A stretch of 12,422 bases of DNA. Origin: JAFGPJ01 sp964439135. GTDB taxonomy: Bacteria; Planctomycetota; Phycisphaerae; Sedimentisphaerales; Anaerobacaceae. A program made the translations under genes and the position numbers. Numbering within the stretch: the stretch's first letter is position 1; each line of letters opens with the position of its first letter. This document shows, piece after piece, positions 1-6,995 of the stretch. The stretch is from positions 1-12,422 of the forward strand of contig CAYTNN010000142.1 of assembly GCA_964439135.1 (NCBI GenBank). The letters run 5' to 3'. The notes under the pieces were generated by a model. It ran no database searches. It saw nothing but the letters and a program-made list of their open reading frames with translations, and had not been told where the DNA came from.

Positions 1-4
1 CCTG

Positions 5-48
5 TCCGCCTCTGGCGGATAACTTCATCTACGAGTTAAAACTCGTAG
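5..48. repeat. Two adjacent small palindromes at the window edge
   Basis: The first is TCCGCC (5-10) and GGCGGA (14-19) around a TCT loop. The second is a perfect 9-base inverted repeat, CTACGAGTT (29-37) and AACTCGTAG (40-48), around AA. Neither is followed by a run of T on either strand, so a classical intrinsic terminator is not supported. They may be the end of an intergenic repeat element or the mRNA tail of a gene outside the window. The palindromes are read directly; any role is unknown. Confidence 0.5.
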
Positions 49-98
49 CATTGCGACGGAAGAGTAAAATATGTGTATAGTATTCCATGGGGAAAGAG

Positions 99-260
99 AT
101 GACAGCCGACAAACCGGCAATTGTCAAAGTGCAATACGGCAGCGGAAAAATTATTCTGCCGGGATTCCGAGTCCGGCATCGCAGGCAGTCTCATGGAATA
201 TTCCGCCTGCTGCTTGATGCAATCCCTGGCAGCTCGACGGTTGACGCAGGAACAATTTAG
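99..260 (+). CDS. Doubtful small ORF, 53 residues
   Basis: An open frame of 53 codons starts with ATG at 99 and ends with TAG at 258-260. A purine-rich stretch (GGGGAAAGAG) lies just before the ATG and could act as a weak ribosome binding site. The product begins MTADKPAIVKVQ and is mixed basic and hydrophobic, with no signal peptide, membrane segment or motif I recognise. It could equally be chance or a gene remnant. It is listed because the start context and residue composition are better than those of overlapping frames. Confidence 0.22.
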   Translation: MTADKPAIVKVQYGSGKIILPGFRVRHRRQSHGIFRLLLDAIPGSSTVDAGTI

Positions 261-284
261 CCTGAGTCACCCGCGACACTTTAC

Positions 285-599
285 TCATTGTCTTGCATAT
301 TCAAAGTGCCCGACGGCCATCAATCTTTTATCATCAGGCAGGTGTTTGCTGCGAACATAGAGCGACCGACGGTTGTGCCATAAAATGTTTGCCGCCCTAT
401 TCAGGCTGCATTGCTGGATTCTTTTTCGTCCGTCGGACCAGTGAGATTCACAACAGTTGCAAACATCGAGATGTCTATCGTACCACCAGAGCTGAAAGCC
501 GCCGAAGGATCGGTATCGGTCGTCCTTAATTCCAAAAACTTTGCCGTAGTAAAGTAACTGTTTGATTTGGGTCTTGTCTTCGACACTGATCTTTTTCAT
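285..599 (-). CDS. Hypothetical small protein, 104 residues, strong RBS
   Basis: I do not recognise the family. The start is set at the ATG at 599 rather than the in-frame ATG at 614, because a GGAGG (complement of 608-612) lies 8 bases before it, an ideal Shine-Dalgarno. The product begins MKKISVEDKTQIKQLLYYGK. It is rich in aromatic residues and has a cysteine cluster, C47-x-C49-C50 and C64, that could bind a metal. There is no signal peptide or membrane segment, so it should be cytoplasmic. A second frame on the same strand (401-586) also gives protein-like sequence from about 530 to 401, so an old frameshift or a chance overlap cannot be excluded. It stands alone, with no gene close on either side. 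Confidence 0.5.
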   Translation of the reverse strand: MKKISVEDKTQIKQLLYYGKVFGIKDDRYRSFGGFQLWWYDRHLDVCNCCESHWSDGRKRIQQCSLNRAANILWHNRRSLYVRSKHLPDDKRLMAVGHFEYARQ

Positions 600-762
600 C
601 TTTGAATCCTCCATGAAAAATTATCAGCATTTCAGCTAAACTTTTAGCCTTCATTTACGTAAGGCATTTCTCCGGATAAAGGTAACGCATTCTCATGTAT
701 TTTTTATATTCAGGCAGATGTTGTACATCTTTCCCGGCCTCGCCTTGTTTCTTTTATTACGT

Positions 763-786
763 CCGGATTTAGAATTCGGGCTTTTT
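763..786 (+). terminator. Possible plus-strand intrinsic terminator
   Basis: CCGGATT (763-769) pairs with AATTCGG (773-779) around the loop TAG, with one G-T wobble. The stem is followed by GC and then TTTTT at 782-786. This reads as a weak rho-independent terminator on the plus strand. No secure plus-strand gene lies upstream, so what it would terminate is unclear. Confidence 0.35.
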
Positions 787-1137
787 CTATTTATATTAGA
801 CGTACGAACAGCCGGATATGCTACAAACAATTTGCTCAAATAAATAAAAACGCTCAAAAACAGCTCCTTTTTTGTAAGAAATATTTGTGCTTTTTTGAGA
901 ATTTATGAAAAATATTTTGTTGCCGGGCTTTTCTCGTTATCGGGTTTAAGCAGGGAAGTTCGCTGGGTATGGGAGAAGATATATAAAATGTTAAGCTGGA
1001 GTTTTGGGTGATGGAAAAAGAGTAAGAAGTCTCAGATTAACAGGTAGCCTTGCCTGGGTTGAACCGGTTTATGCTGCCGGATCAAGTGACATCAAGAAAG
1101 CCTCAAGACTAATAGTCAAATCTGCCGATGCACGATG

Positions 1138-1167
1138 TTGGATAAGATGAAAGAAAAAAAATATACC
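1138..1167 (+). promoter_or_regulatory. Sigma70-type promoter for small-RNA candidate
   Basis: TTGGAT (1138-1143) and TATACC (1162-1167) are separated by 18 bases, part of which is an A-rich tract. The expected start of transcription is about 1174, just before the stem that opens at 1179. The match to consensus is moderate. The placement relative to the structured element and its U run makes it more credible than sequence alone would. Confidence 0.4.
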
Positions 1168-1173
1168 AGACTG

Positions 1174-1275
1174 GCCTTGCCCCTGTGAATAAGAAGGCGA
1201 GTATTTCAAAATTTAAATACATAAAATTGAATTAAAGGAATAAACTCGTTCTTACTTGCACAGGGGCTTTTTTTC
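1174..1275 (+). ncRNA. Candidate structured small RNA with U7 terminator
   Basis: A long imperfect hairpin covers the whole element. GCCCCTGTG (1179-1187) pairs with CACAGGGGC (1259-1267), TAAGAA (1190-1195) with TTCTTA (1249-1254), and CGAGT (1198-1202) with ACTCG (1244-1248). That gives 20 base pairs interrupted only by an AA/CTTG internal loop and a GG bulge. The 41-base apical part is very AT-rich. The outer stem is followed directly by seven T (1268-1274), as in an intrinsic terminator. With the promoter-like hexamers just upstream this would make a transcript of about 100 bases. It could instead be a small inverted-repeat (MITE-like) element or the terminator of a longer RNA. I do not recognise a known RNA family. 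Confidence 0.42.
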
Positions 1276-1364
1276 TACTTGTTATTCTCACTGTCACCGT
1301 ATCCATTCAGAGGATGGTGCGCCGCCCTGCCGGAATAGCTTTTAATCAAGAATTCTAAAAGCGT

Positions 1365-1407
1365 GCCGGGCCGCTATATCCGATTGTATCGGAATTCGCG
1401 GCCCGGC
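1365..1407 (-). terminator. Nested-stem terminator after the secreted-protein gene
   Basis: A perfect 10-base outer stem, GCCGGGCCGC (1365-1374) and GCGGCCCGGC (1398-1407), encloses a second stem, CCGAT (1380-1384) and ATCGG (1388-1392) with a 3-base loop. It lies 27 bases beyond the stop codon of the minus-strand gene. On the minus strand it is followed by ACGCTTTTAG, a short and interrupted U tract. The structure is very stable, so it should end or protect the transcript even though the U run is poor. Confidence 0.65.
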
Positions 1408-1434
1408 TTCGTCATCGGTTCGTCCGGCGATTGA

Positions 1435-3294
1435 TTACGATTGCTCTGAGCGTTGTTTCTCCCTCTGCTCCCTTTGCTGCTTCTCCATCAGAGGAATCAA
1501 TGTCTTAAACGCGGATTGGATTTCCTGCAGGTGCTTCTTCGGCAGTACCATCTGAAATTTCACTTTACCATTTTCGGTAGTCCGCCCGGCAAATGCAATT
1601 CCGCTTTGGGTTGAAACTTGATCCGCCGAATCCGCACCCTCGATCATAAAGCGGGTTGCCATATTGAGCACGCGGACATAATTGAAGGTGCCAACGACAT
1701 CGGCCTGTCCGCTGCCGGGGATCGCATCCATTGCGGCCTTCATGTCAGCGCCAATCTTTTTGGGACCGCCGGCTCTTACCTGGTCGATCAACTCGCGGAT
1801 CATCTTGTCCGCATCACCGCCAATCGTATAGACGCAATTGTTATTCACGAAAGCCCAGCTATAGTCCAGTCCATCGCCAAACATATTCTCAATCATCCGG
1901 CTCTGCATTGATTTCTCGCTAATCTTGAAATTCACCTTGGCCGCGTCGATTGTGACTCCCTTGTAGGTACCGGCACCGCGGTTAATCTTGACATCCATTT
2001 CCATCCCGAACCCTTTGTACAGCTCGCCAAAGGCCCCGTCCTCCATCATCTTCAGTTCCTTTTCGAGCACTTCTTTGAACGCTTTTTCGTCTTTGACATC
2101 GATGACGTACTTTCCCCAGAACGGCGAAGAGCCCTTGCCGTTGACTCCTATCGATACAGCGATCGAATCGCCCAGGGCATTGATCCCCTGTGTCGTAAGA
2201 GTTTTTATTTCTTCGAGGTCCGCCTCGGGTATGCCGTCAGGAATCATCTGGCCCATGAGTTCGAACAGCTTCATGTAACCGATCTTCATACTCGAACGGT
2301 CAATTTTGGCACCCAGGTTTATCATGGCACCGTTGTCGAGATAGCCTAACTTATTGCCGAAGTCTCCTTCTATGGGACTTCCAACCATTGCCGCCATCTC
2401 TGTTTCCGGCACAGCCTTGACACCGACTGTCACGCTGCACGCTTCGGCGCTTGGCGCCAGCGCCACCGTAACGTTCTCGGTCCCCTCGAGCACCATCTTG
2501 AAGATGCCGCCATAGAAATTGATAATACCGGTAGGATCTATCGGTGGCCCCTCGCCGCTCTCTTTGGCCTTCTCTAATTGGGCCTTCACCATCTGGAGCC
2601 CTCCGAAAAGCATCGGCTGGATCATTTGAGAGCCTTGCTTTACGTTCAGGTAAATCCATACCGGTGAACTCCCAGCCTGCTTTCTCTCATCGGCATCGAG
2701 ACTACTGTCCAGGCTTTGATTTCTCTGGGCCAGCAGTTTCTTGACCTTTATCAGATTCTCGCGGGCGTTCGGCGGACAAAGCAGGGCAAACCGGCCGAAA
2801 TTCGTCGCCAGGCCGCGGGGCTGGCCGTTCATCGCTATCATCGAGATTCCCTGCTCGTCGGGCTCGCCGCAGTTGGGATTGCCGGAAATAAAATCCTCGT
2901 ATTCCGTAACCGGCAGCAAAGCGCCGATGAACATATTGCCCATCGGGCCGGGCGCCGCCGACTCACCCGGAACGTTCAGGCCGAATATGGCAATATTGCC
3001 CTTCTTGTTAACCCCTTTAAGCTCGTTATCGCCGAGCAGAGAGCCTAATTTCGAGAGTAATGCCGCCTTGGCATCCATAGATTCGGGCGCAACATCCTTC
3101 AAAAACTCGTTAGCAGCGTCCAAAGTACCGTCAAAATTGTTAATGCGCACACAGAACAGGCTCTCTGCCGGGATTGCCCCAATCATCCCAGCGGTTGGGC
3201 GTTCCGCTGATTCGGCCGCCCACACACCACCGGCAACCAAAATAGCCACTGTCGCCACTAAAATGACGCTTCTCAGACTTCTTGAATTGAACAT
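1435..3294 (-). CDS. Secreted protein of unknown function, DUF3352-like
   Basis: The protein has 619 residues. Residues 1-26 form a clear signal peptide: a basic start, a hydrophobic core (VILVATVAILVAGGV) and a VWA-A cleavage site. The mature part opens with a segment of the form 'IPAESLFCVRINNFDGTLDAANEFL', wording typical of DUF3352-type planctomycete proteins in which repeated alpha-beta units begin with 'P..a...v.i.n'. That assignment is from memory and tentative. The last 18 residues (LMEKQQREQREKQRSEQS) are highly charged. No catalytic motif is visible. The start is supported by AAAGGAGA at 3299-3306, and an upstream promoter and downstream terminator make it a single-gene unit. Location is probably periplasmic. 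It diverges from the zinc-ribbon gene, which gives no hint of function. Confidence 0.85.
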   Translation of the reverse strand: MFNSRSLRSVILVATVAILVAGGVWAAESAERPTAGMIGAIPAESLFCVRINNFDGTLDAANEFLKDVAPESMDAKAALLSKLGSLLGDNELKGVNKKGNIAIFGLNVPGESAAPGPMGNMFIGALLPVTEYEDFISGNPNCGEPDEQGISMIAMNGQPRGLATNFGRFALLCPPNARENLIKVKKLLAQRNQSLDSSLDADERKQAGSSPVWIYLNVKQGSQMIQPMLFGGLQMVKAQLEKAKESGEGPPIDPTGIINFYGGIFKMVLEGTENVTVALAPSAEACSVTVGVKAVPETEMAAMVGSPIEGDFGNKLGYLDNGAMINLGAKIDRSSMKIGYMKLFELMGQMIPDGIPEADLEEIKTLTTQGINALGDSIAVSIGVNGKGSSPFWGKYVIDVKDEKAFKEVLEKELKMMEDGAFGELYKGFGMEMDVKINRGAGTYKGVTIDAAKVNFKISEKSMQSRMIENMFGDGLDYSWAFVNNNCVYTIGGDADKMIRELIDQVRAGGPKKIGADMKAAMDAIPGSGQADVVGTFNYVRVLNMATRFMIEGADSADQVSTQSGIAFAGRTTENGKVKFQMVLPKKHLQEIQSAFKTLIPLMEKQQREQREKQRSEQS

Positions 3295-3339
3295 AATTTC
3301 TCCTTTCTAAATTGACCGAATTTTTCTGTTTTTCCGGCT

Positions 3340-3367
3340 ATAATAATAAAAACGCTCAGCGGGCCAA
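3340..3367 (-). promoter_or_regulatory. Promoter of the DUF3352-like gene
   Basis: On the minus strand TTGGCC (3362-3367) and TATTAT (3340-3345) are spaced by 16 bases. Transcription would start near 3333 and leave a leader of about 39 bases carrying the AAAGGAGA ribosome binding site. The hexamers are good but not perfect. Confidence 0.45.
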
Positions 3368-3577
3368 AAATTCACATTTATTTTTAAAAATCTGAATTAA
3401 ATTCGGCATCTTGCCCGCAAAAACGCCTAAAGATAGCTCCACAGGAAACAATTATCATAATCGCCGCCTCGGAGCAATACAATTTTCAGCGAATGAAAGG
3501 CTGTTTCTGCTGGTTTACTGAACAATCCATATACGGATTTGGCAGCTTATTCTCATGATTGTTTTCTGTTTTTTACG

Positions 3578-3606
3578 TTTTCATAAGGAATTTCCGGATT
3601 TATAAT
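3578..3606 (+). promoter_or_regulatory. Promoter of the zinc-ribbon gene
   Basis: TTTTCA (3578-3583) and a perfect TATAAT (3601-3606) are separated by 17 bases. The expected start is about 3613. This lies downstream of the ATG at 3559 and so rules that longer start out in favour of the ATG at 3637, which has AAGGA five bases before it. Confidence 0.6.
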
Positions 3607-3636
3607 GCGGCGGTAAAGGATAAGACAAGGAACGAT

Positions 3637-4153
3637 ATGTCACTTATACAATGTCCGGAATGTAACAACCAGATATCTGATAAAGCCGTAATGTGCCCGA
3701 AGTGCGGACTGCCTATGGCCAGCGCAAGGATGGGCTACGAGTACCGGTCCCAGACGAGCCTTTTCGGTCTTCCGCTCGTACACATTGCCTCCGGCGTCGA
3801 TCCTTCGACGGGAAGACCTCGCATTGCGAAAGGGATTATTGCGATTGGCAATGTCGCCGTGGGTGGTCTTGCGATTGGCGGGGTATCTTTCGGCATCATC
3901 AGTTTTGGTGGATTGTCACTGGGTCTGATCGCGATCGGAGGGGCCGCTGTCGGATTATTGCTGGCCCTTGGCGGTATGGCAATAGGCCTGGTCGCAATAG
4001 GCGGAGGCGCTATGGGCTACTACGCCCTCGGCGGTGCGGCGTTAGGAGTTGCATCCGCTCTGTCAAAAAATTCAGGATCCACAAGCCGTAGAGTTCTTCA
4101 AGCGTTTTCTCGGCTCATGGATCGAGCAATTTCAGCAGGTAGGCCGGCGTTAA
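3637..4153 (+). CDS. Zinc-ribbon protein with glycine-rich repeat, frameshifted near the 3' end
   Basis: Residues 5-22 form a zinc ribbon, CPEC at the start and CPKC after 13 residues (CxxC-x13-CxxC). A 'GLPLVHIASG' segment follows. Then, from about residue 66 to 140, come small hydrophobic repeats of the form AIGG-x-A/S-x-G, which could pack as a membrane-associated glycine repeat or a small solenoid. I know this arrangement from uncharacterised bacterial proteins; its function is unknown. The original frame runs on past the gene into an antisense frame. In the next frame, after the A6 run at 4065-4070, the sequence reads QDPQAVEFFKRFLGSWIEQF and stops at TAA 4151-4153. That is the C-terminus I expect for the family. 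Removing one A restores a protein of about 171 residues. The cause may be a real mutation, a sequencing error or slippage. Confidence 0.75.
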
Positions 4154-4180
4154 ATGTTGTCTTTTGCGCTCGACGGCCTA
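4140..4180. repeat. Inverted repeat between convergent genes
   Basis: TAGGCCG (4140-4146) and CGGCCTA (4174-4180) are a perfect 7-base inverted repeat with a 27-base loop. They span the corrected stop codon of the zinc-ribbon gene and reach to 15 bases from the stop of the convergent VIT-VWA gene. The position suits a shared bidirectional terminator, but the loop is long and there is no T run on either side. Confidence 0.3.
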
Positions 4181-4194
4181 TTGTAAAAGATGTT

Positions 4195-6537
4195 TCAGTT
4201 CTGGACAGTGGTATCGTACCGTACGCCGTCGGGCACGGGGACGGGGACTGCAACGGTCATGCCGTGGTCGCCGGCGGTCTTCCGGGAAGAATCGACGGCG
4301 ATGAAGGCGGTGTATGCCGACATCAGGCCGTATTCGAGTGCTACCTGCCTGATCTCGCCGGGCAGGTCCGGGTTAGTGTCGTAAGCGGCCTGACTGCCCA
4401 GCGTCTCAATCTTTTTCCGCGCCCATACGCAGGCAATGCCCGTATGTGTTGCGGCCGAATCTTCGAGGTCAGCGGCGATTGCAATGTCCTGAGTCATGTC
4501 GCCAACTTTACCTTTGACGTGAATGGTTGTGCTGCTGCTGCCATTAAATCTGCCGGTAAGGATTACAGGCCAGCCGACAAAAAGATCGGGTATCCGGCTG
4601 GGGTACATATCCGTAACCTGCATATCGCCCCAGTCGATAGTGACATCCGTCAGGGCCGGGTGACTGATGCGGTCGTAGAACTCATCGACGATTTGCCCGG
4701 CACTGTCGTCCATGCCGATATAAGCGACGGCACCTTTGCCGAGTTTGGCCATCCGGTCGAGCAGGTATCGGTTGACAGAGGAGCCGACACCGAAGCTGAA
4801 GATTCTGCTGGCGCCGAGCCGCTGGTGGATTGCAGCAAGAATTTCGGATTCATTGCCGATATAGCCGTCGGTCATAAACGAGACCAGGCGAAATCGCTGC
4901 GGATCATGCGCAAAGTCCAGGGCCGCTTTAATGCCTTCGATCATCATCGTGCCACTGCTGCCTTTCAGCGACTCTACATAGTCGATCCCTTCGCGGATAT
5001 TCGCTGGTGTTGCCGGCACGGGATTCGGACCGAGCTTCGAAGCGTTATTTGAAAAGCGGATAATCTGGAAAGTATCGCCCGGCTGTAGTTTTTTCAGGGC
5101 CCTTGTAATCACTTGTTTGGCCTTGGCGATAGGTTTGCCGCTCATGCTGCCGGAGCAGTCCAGAACAAAAATCATCTCCATCGGGGCACGTTTCAGATAC
5201 GAAAGATTTTCCGGCGGATAAAGCATGAGCGTGAAAAATCCGCCCCTTTCATCGCGGTGTGTCACCAGGGCCGACTTTACGGTTTTGCCCGCGACTTTAT
5301 AGCGGAGCACGAAGTCCTTATTCGGAATGCTGTCGAGACTGCTGAGCTTGACCGTCCGCTTGTCACGTGCCGGAGAGCTGTTGTTTATCACGTGGCTGGC
5401 GCACACGAGTTGCTCGATTGTCACGCCAGCGTCGATATCCACGGCCAGCGAAATATCATGCCCGCTTCGCTCGGAAGGTTTGAGGTACTGGACCTCGGTC
5501 TTTTGACCCGAGATACCGGTCTTGCCGCGTGCGACGGCGCCGACTCCATCGGTGAATCCGGGAGGGTTGAATCGCGGCCCGACGACCATGGGGAAAACGA
5601 ACTCGTACCAGCCATCCACATAGGCCAATGTATTGAAGTACTTGATATTAATGTCGATTTCATTGCCCGGCTCGATGTTGGCGACCTTCTGCGTGAAAAT
5701 ATTGGGCCGCTCCTGGGTAAGAAGCGAGGCAACATGTCCCTGGCTCCTGGCCTGCCGATAAATCTCCTCGGCCTCCTGTCGCTCGCGAATTATGCCGCGG
5801 ATTCGCCGCTCGCCGATTGTCATAATAAACTCGTTAATCGCCGCGTTCTGAGGCAGCGGAAATACATAAACCGCCTCAATCTTCTCATCGTACGGATTAT
5901 GAAACTGCTGGGTGACATCAACCGTTGCTATATAGCCGCTGATTTGACCTTTCACATCGGTATGCTTGAGTGGCAGCGGGATTTCCTTTTCCTCTTCGGG
6001 CAGCTTAGCAAGCATTGCGCCTGAGCCGGGCGTATCCTCAGAAGTGGGTACAGCCTGTGTTTCAGCTTTGGCTATCACCCAAACCTCATCCGCTGTGACA
6101 TTGAGCAATTCGGCGGGCATTCGTCTATCCGGCACAGACCCTCTTGATCTGTAACGAACTGTCCCGGTGGAACGACGACCACTCAATGAAACCGAGGCCG
6201 GTCGCTTCCCAAGGCCATATCCACCCATGCCGCCCATACCGCCACCGTATGTATCACCATCACGACCTCTCCATCCATATTGGACGGGCTCGTAGCTGCT
6301 CGGGAGTTCTTGACTCGAATCAGCCGGGCCTGTTATAGCATTAGTTTTTTGTTCTTTCACCTCGCTCCATACAATATCAACCGAACGGTCGTCAGATTGA
6401 GCAACTGGAGCGGAAGAGATACTGTCCGATCCCGCATGTTGGCGGACTCGATTTAGGGAAGGAACAATCAGCGCTAACAACATAAATGCCGCACCGATGA
6501 GAGTAATTAATATAAGAAATATTCTTTTAATTTTCAT
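4195..6537 (-). CDS. VIT and von Willebrand factor A domain protein, membrane anchored
   Basis: The protein has 780 residues. Residues 5-25 are a hydrophobic helix, followed by a glycine-rich linker (about 96-110). A VIT domain lies at roughly 185-312 (with 'VTQQFHNPYDEKIEAVYVF' and 'QERPNIFTQKVANI') and a VWA domain at roughly 453-610. The metal-ion-dependent adhesion site looks complete: D460-x-S462-x-S464, T530 and D557. The C-terminal part (about 640-780) resembles the tail of inter-alpha-trypsin inhibitor heavy-chain-like bacterial proteins and has no sortase signal. It should sit in the periplasm or on the outer face of the inner membrane and bind a protein ligand through a divalent metal. 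Its ATG overlaps the stop of the cohesin-like gene (TAATG), with GGAG just upstream, so the two are translationally coupled. The helix reads LALIVPSLNRVRQ at its end, like planctomycete pseudopilins. Confidence 0.9.
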   Translation of the reverse strand: MKIKRIFLILITLIGAAFMLLALIVPSLNRVRQHAGSDSISSAPVAQSDDRSVDIVWSEVKEQKTNAITGPADSSQELPSSYEPVQYGWRGRDGDTYGGGMGGMGGYGLGKRPASVSLSGRRSTGTVRYRSRGSVPDRRMPAELLNVTADEVWVIAKAETQAVPTSEDTPGSGAMLAKLPEEEKEIPLPLKHTDVKGQISGYIATVDVTQQFHNPYDEKIEAVYVFPLPQNAAINEFIMTIGERRIRGIIRERQEAEEIYRQARSQGHVASLLTQERPNIFTQKVANIEPGNEIDINIKYFNTLAYVDGWYEFVFPMVVGPRFNPPGFTDGVGAVARGKTGISGQKTEVQYLKPSERSGHDISLAVDIDAGVTIEQLVCASHVINNSSPARDKRTVKLSSLDSIPNKDFVLRYKVAGKTVKSALVTHRDERGGFFTLMLYPPENLSYLKRAPMEMIFVLDCSGSMSGKPIAKAKQVITRALKKLQPGDTFQIIRFSNNASKLGPNPVPATPANIREGIDYVESLKGSSGTMMIEGIKAALDFAHDPQRFRLVSFMTDGYIGNESEILAAIHQRLGASRIFSFGVGSSVNRYLLDRMAKLGKGAVAYIGMDDSAGQIVDEFYDRISHPALTDVTIDWGDMQVTDMYPSRIPDLFVGWPVILTGRFNGSSSTTIHVKGKVGDMTQDIAIAADLEDSAATHTGIACVWARKKIETLGSQAAYDTNPDLPGEIRQVALEYGLMSAYTAFIAVDSSRKTAGDHGMTVAVPVPVPDGVRYDTTVQN

Positions 6538-6995
6538 TATATTTCTCCTTTTTCGAATGTGATTTCAGCGGGTATTTCTTTTGCGTCTGCGTCGGCGGCG
6601 ACGATTAGCTTCAATTCGTATTGCGGTTCGGTTTCGCCGATGATTTGCAGATGTATAGTAGCGATTCGCGTGCGGCCTTTGGGCAGATCGCTGCCGGTGC
6701 TGAAAGCGGCGATGATGATACGGTCTTTGGCTAAGGCCGCCGGGTCGTAATAGGGCGCTTCTTTGAATGCTTCGTGCCGGCCGCCCTCGACGCCGACGAT
6801 TTTGATTTGCCCGGCGGAAGCTTTAAGCTCGAACTGATAGGCCGCGAGGCTGCTGTTGCCGGAATCGATATAAATATGCAGCGGGGCGAAACGCACGCCG
6901 GACTGAGCGGTCGAATAATCCTGCTCCGACTGCTGCGCCAGGACGGGGACTATCATACAAATGCCGGCCAGAATGATTGGCGTTAATTTATTCAT
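6537..6995 (-). CDS. Secreted cohesin-like beta-sandwich protein
   Basis: The protein has 152 residues. Residues 1-20 are a signal peptide ending VLA-Q. The mature 132 residues alternate as beta strands: FAPLHIYIDSG, AAYQFELKAS, IKIVGVEGG, RIIIAAFST, ATIHLQI and YELKLIVAA. This matches the layout of cohesin and related carbohydrate-module-like folds, where 'yqfel.a....i.gv.gg.....f' and 'i.iaafs....lp.G...iati' are typical. The assignment is by pattern, not by search. It lies between the dockerin gene upstream and the VIT-VWA gene downstream, sharing TAATG overlaps with both, so the three products are made together. A direct interaction with the neighbouring dockerin is a natural inference. 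It could also be a cohesin-fold protein with another partner. Confidence 0.7.
   Translation of the reverse strand: MNKLTPIILAGICMIVPVLAQQSEQDYSTAQSGVRFAPLHIYIDSGNSSLAAYQFELKASAGQIKIVGVEGGRHEAFKEAPYYDPAALAKDRIIIAAFSTGSDLPKGRTRIATIHLQIIGETEPQYELKLIVAADADAKEIPAEITFEKGEI

Larger units (their letters stand above)
615..1434. other. Long non-coding stretch between small ORF and secreted-protein gene
   Basis: No convincing protein gene is visible in these 820 bases. The segment at about 640-960 is AT-rich and holds several small inverted repeats: GCTAAA/TTTAGC (635-648), AGATGT/ACATCT (716-730), a possible terminator at 763-786, and CTCAAAAA (853-860) with TTTTTGAG (892-899). From 1138 there is a promoter, a structured small-RNA candidate and, further on, the terminator of the minus-strand gene. 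I looked for RNase P RNA, tmRNA, SRP RNA and cyclic-di-GMP riboswitch core motifs and saw none. Confidence 0.6.
3295..3636. other. Divergent intergenic region with two promoters
   Basis: These 342 bases separate two divergent genes. They hold a minus-strand promoter at 3340-3367 and a plus-strand promoter at 3578-3606, each with ribosome binding sites close to the respective gene. The middle, about 3370-3570, shows nothing I can assign. The 14-base string AATAAAAACGCTCA at 3345-3358 also occurs at 843-856. Confidence 0.6.

Noticed and set aside
1000..1155. Short plus-strand open frame before the small-RNA promoter
   Set aside because: About 50 codons without a usable ATG or ribosome binding site. 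Part reads protein-like, but not enough to support a gene.
1179..1267. 6S RNA
   Set aside because: The element is about half the usual length and lacks the large central bubble flanked by two long stems.
1..1434. CRISPR array, tRNA or integron attC site in the left non-coding region
   Set aside because: No regularly spaced repeats, no cloverleaf with a T-loop consensus and no attC core pair were found. The inverted repeats are isolated.
2741..3310. 189-codon plus-strand frame
   Set aside because: Opposite the start of the secreted DUF3352-like protein and reads as a shadow of its signal peptide and first domain.
3559..3636. Upstream start for the zinc-ribbon gene
   Set aside because: A promoter with perfect TATAAT at 3601-3606 lies inside this stretch, so the ATG at 3559 would not be in the transcript. 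The ATG at 3637 has a ribosome binding site and the expected N-terminus.
4154..5052. C-terminal 300 codons of the long plus-strand frame that begins at 3559
   Set aside because: Antisense to the well-supported VIT-VWA gene. The residue pattern is that of a shadow frame, and the zinc-ribbon family ends near 4153 in the next frame.
5113..6024. 303-codon plus-strand frame
   Set aside because: Lies wholly opposite the VIT-VWA gene, whose domains and metal site are intact. No ribosome binding site or family pattern.
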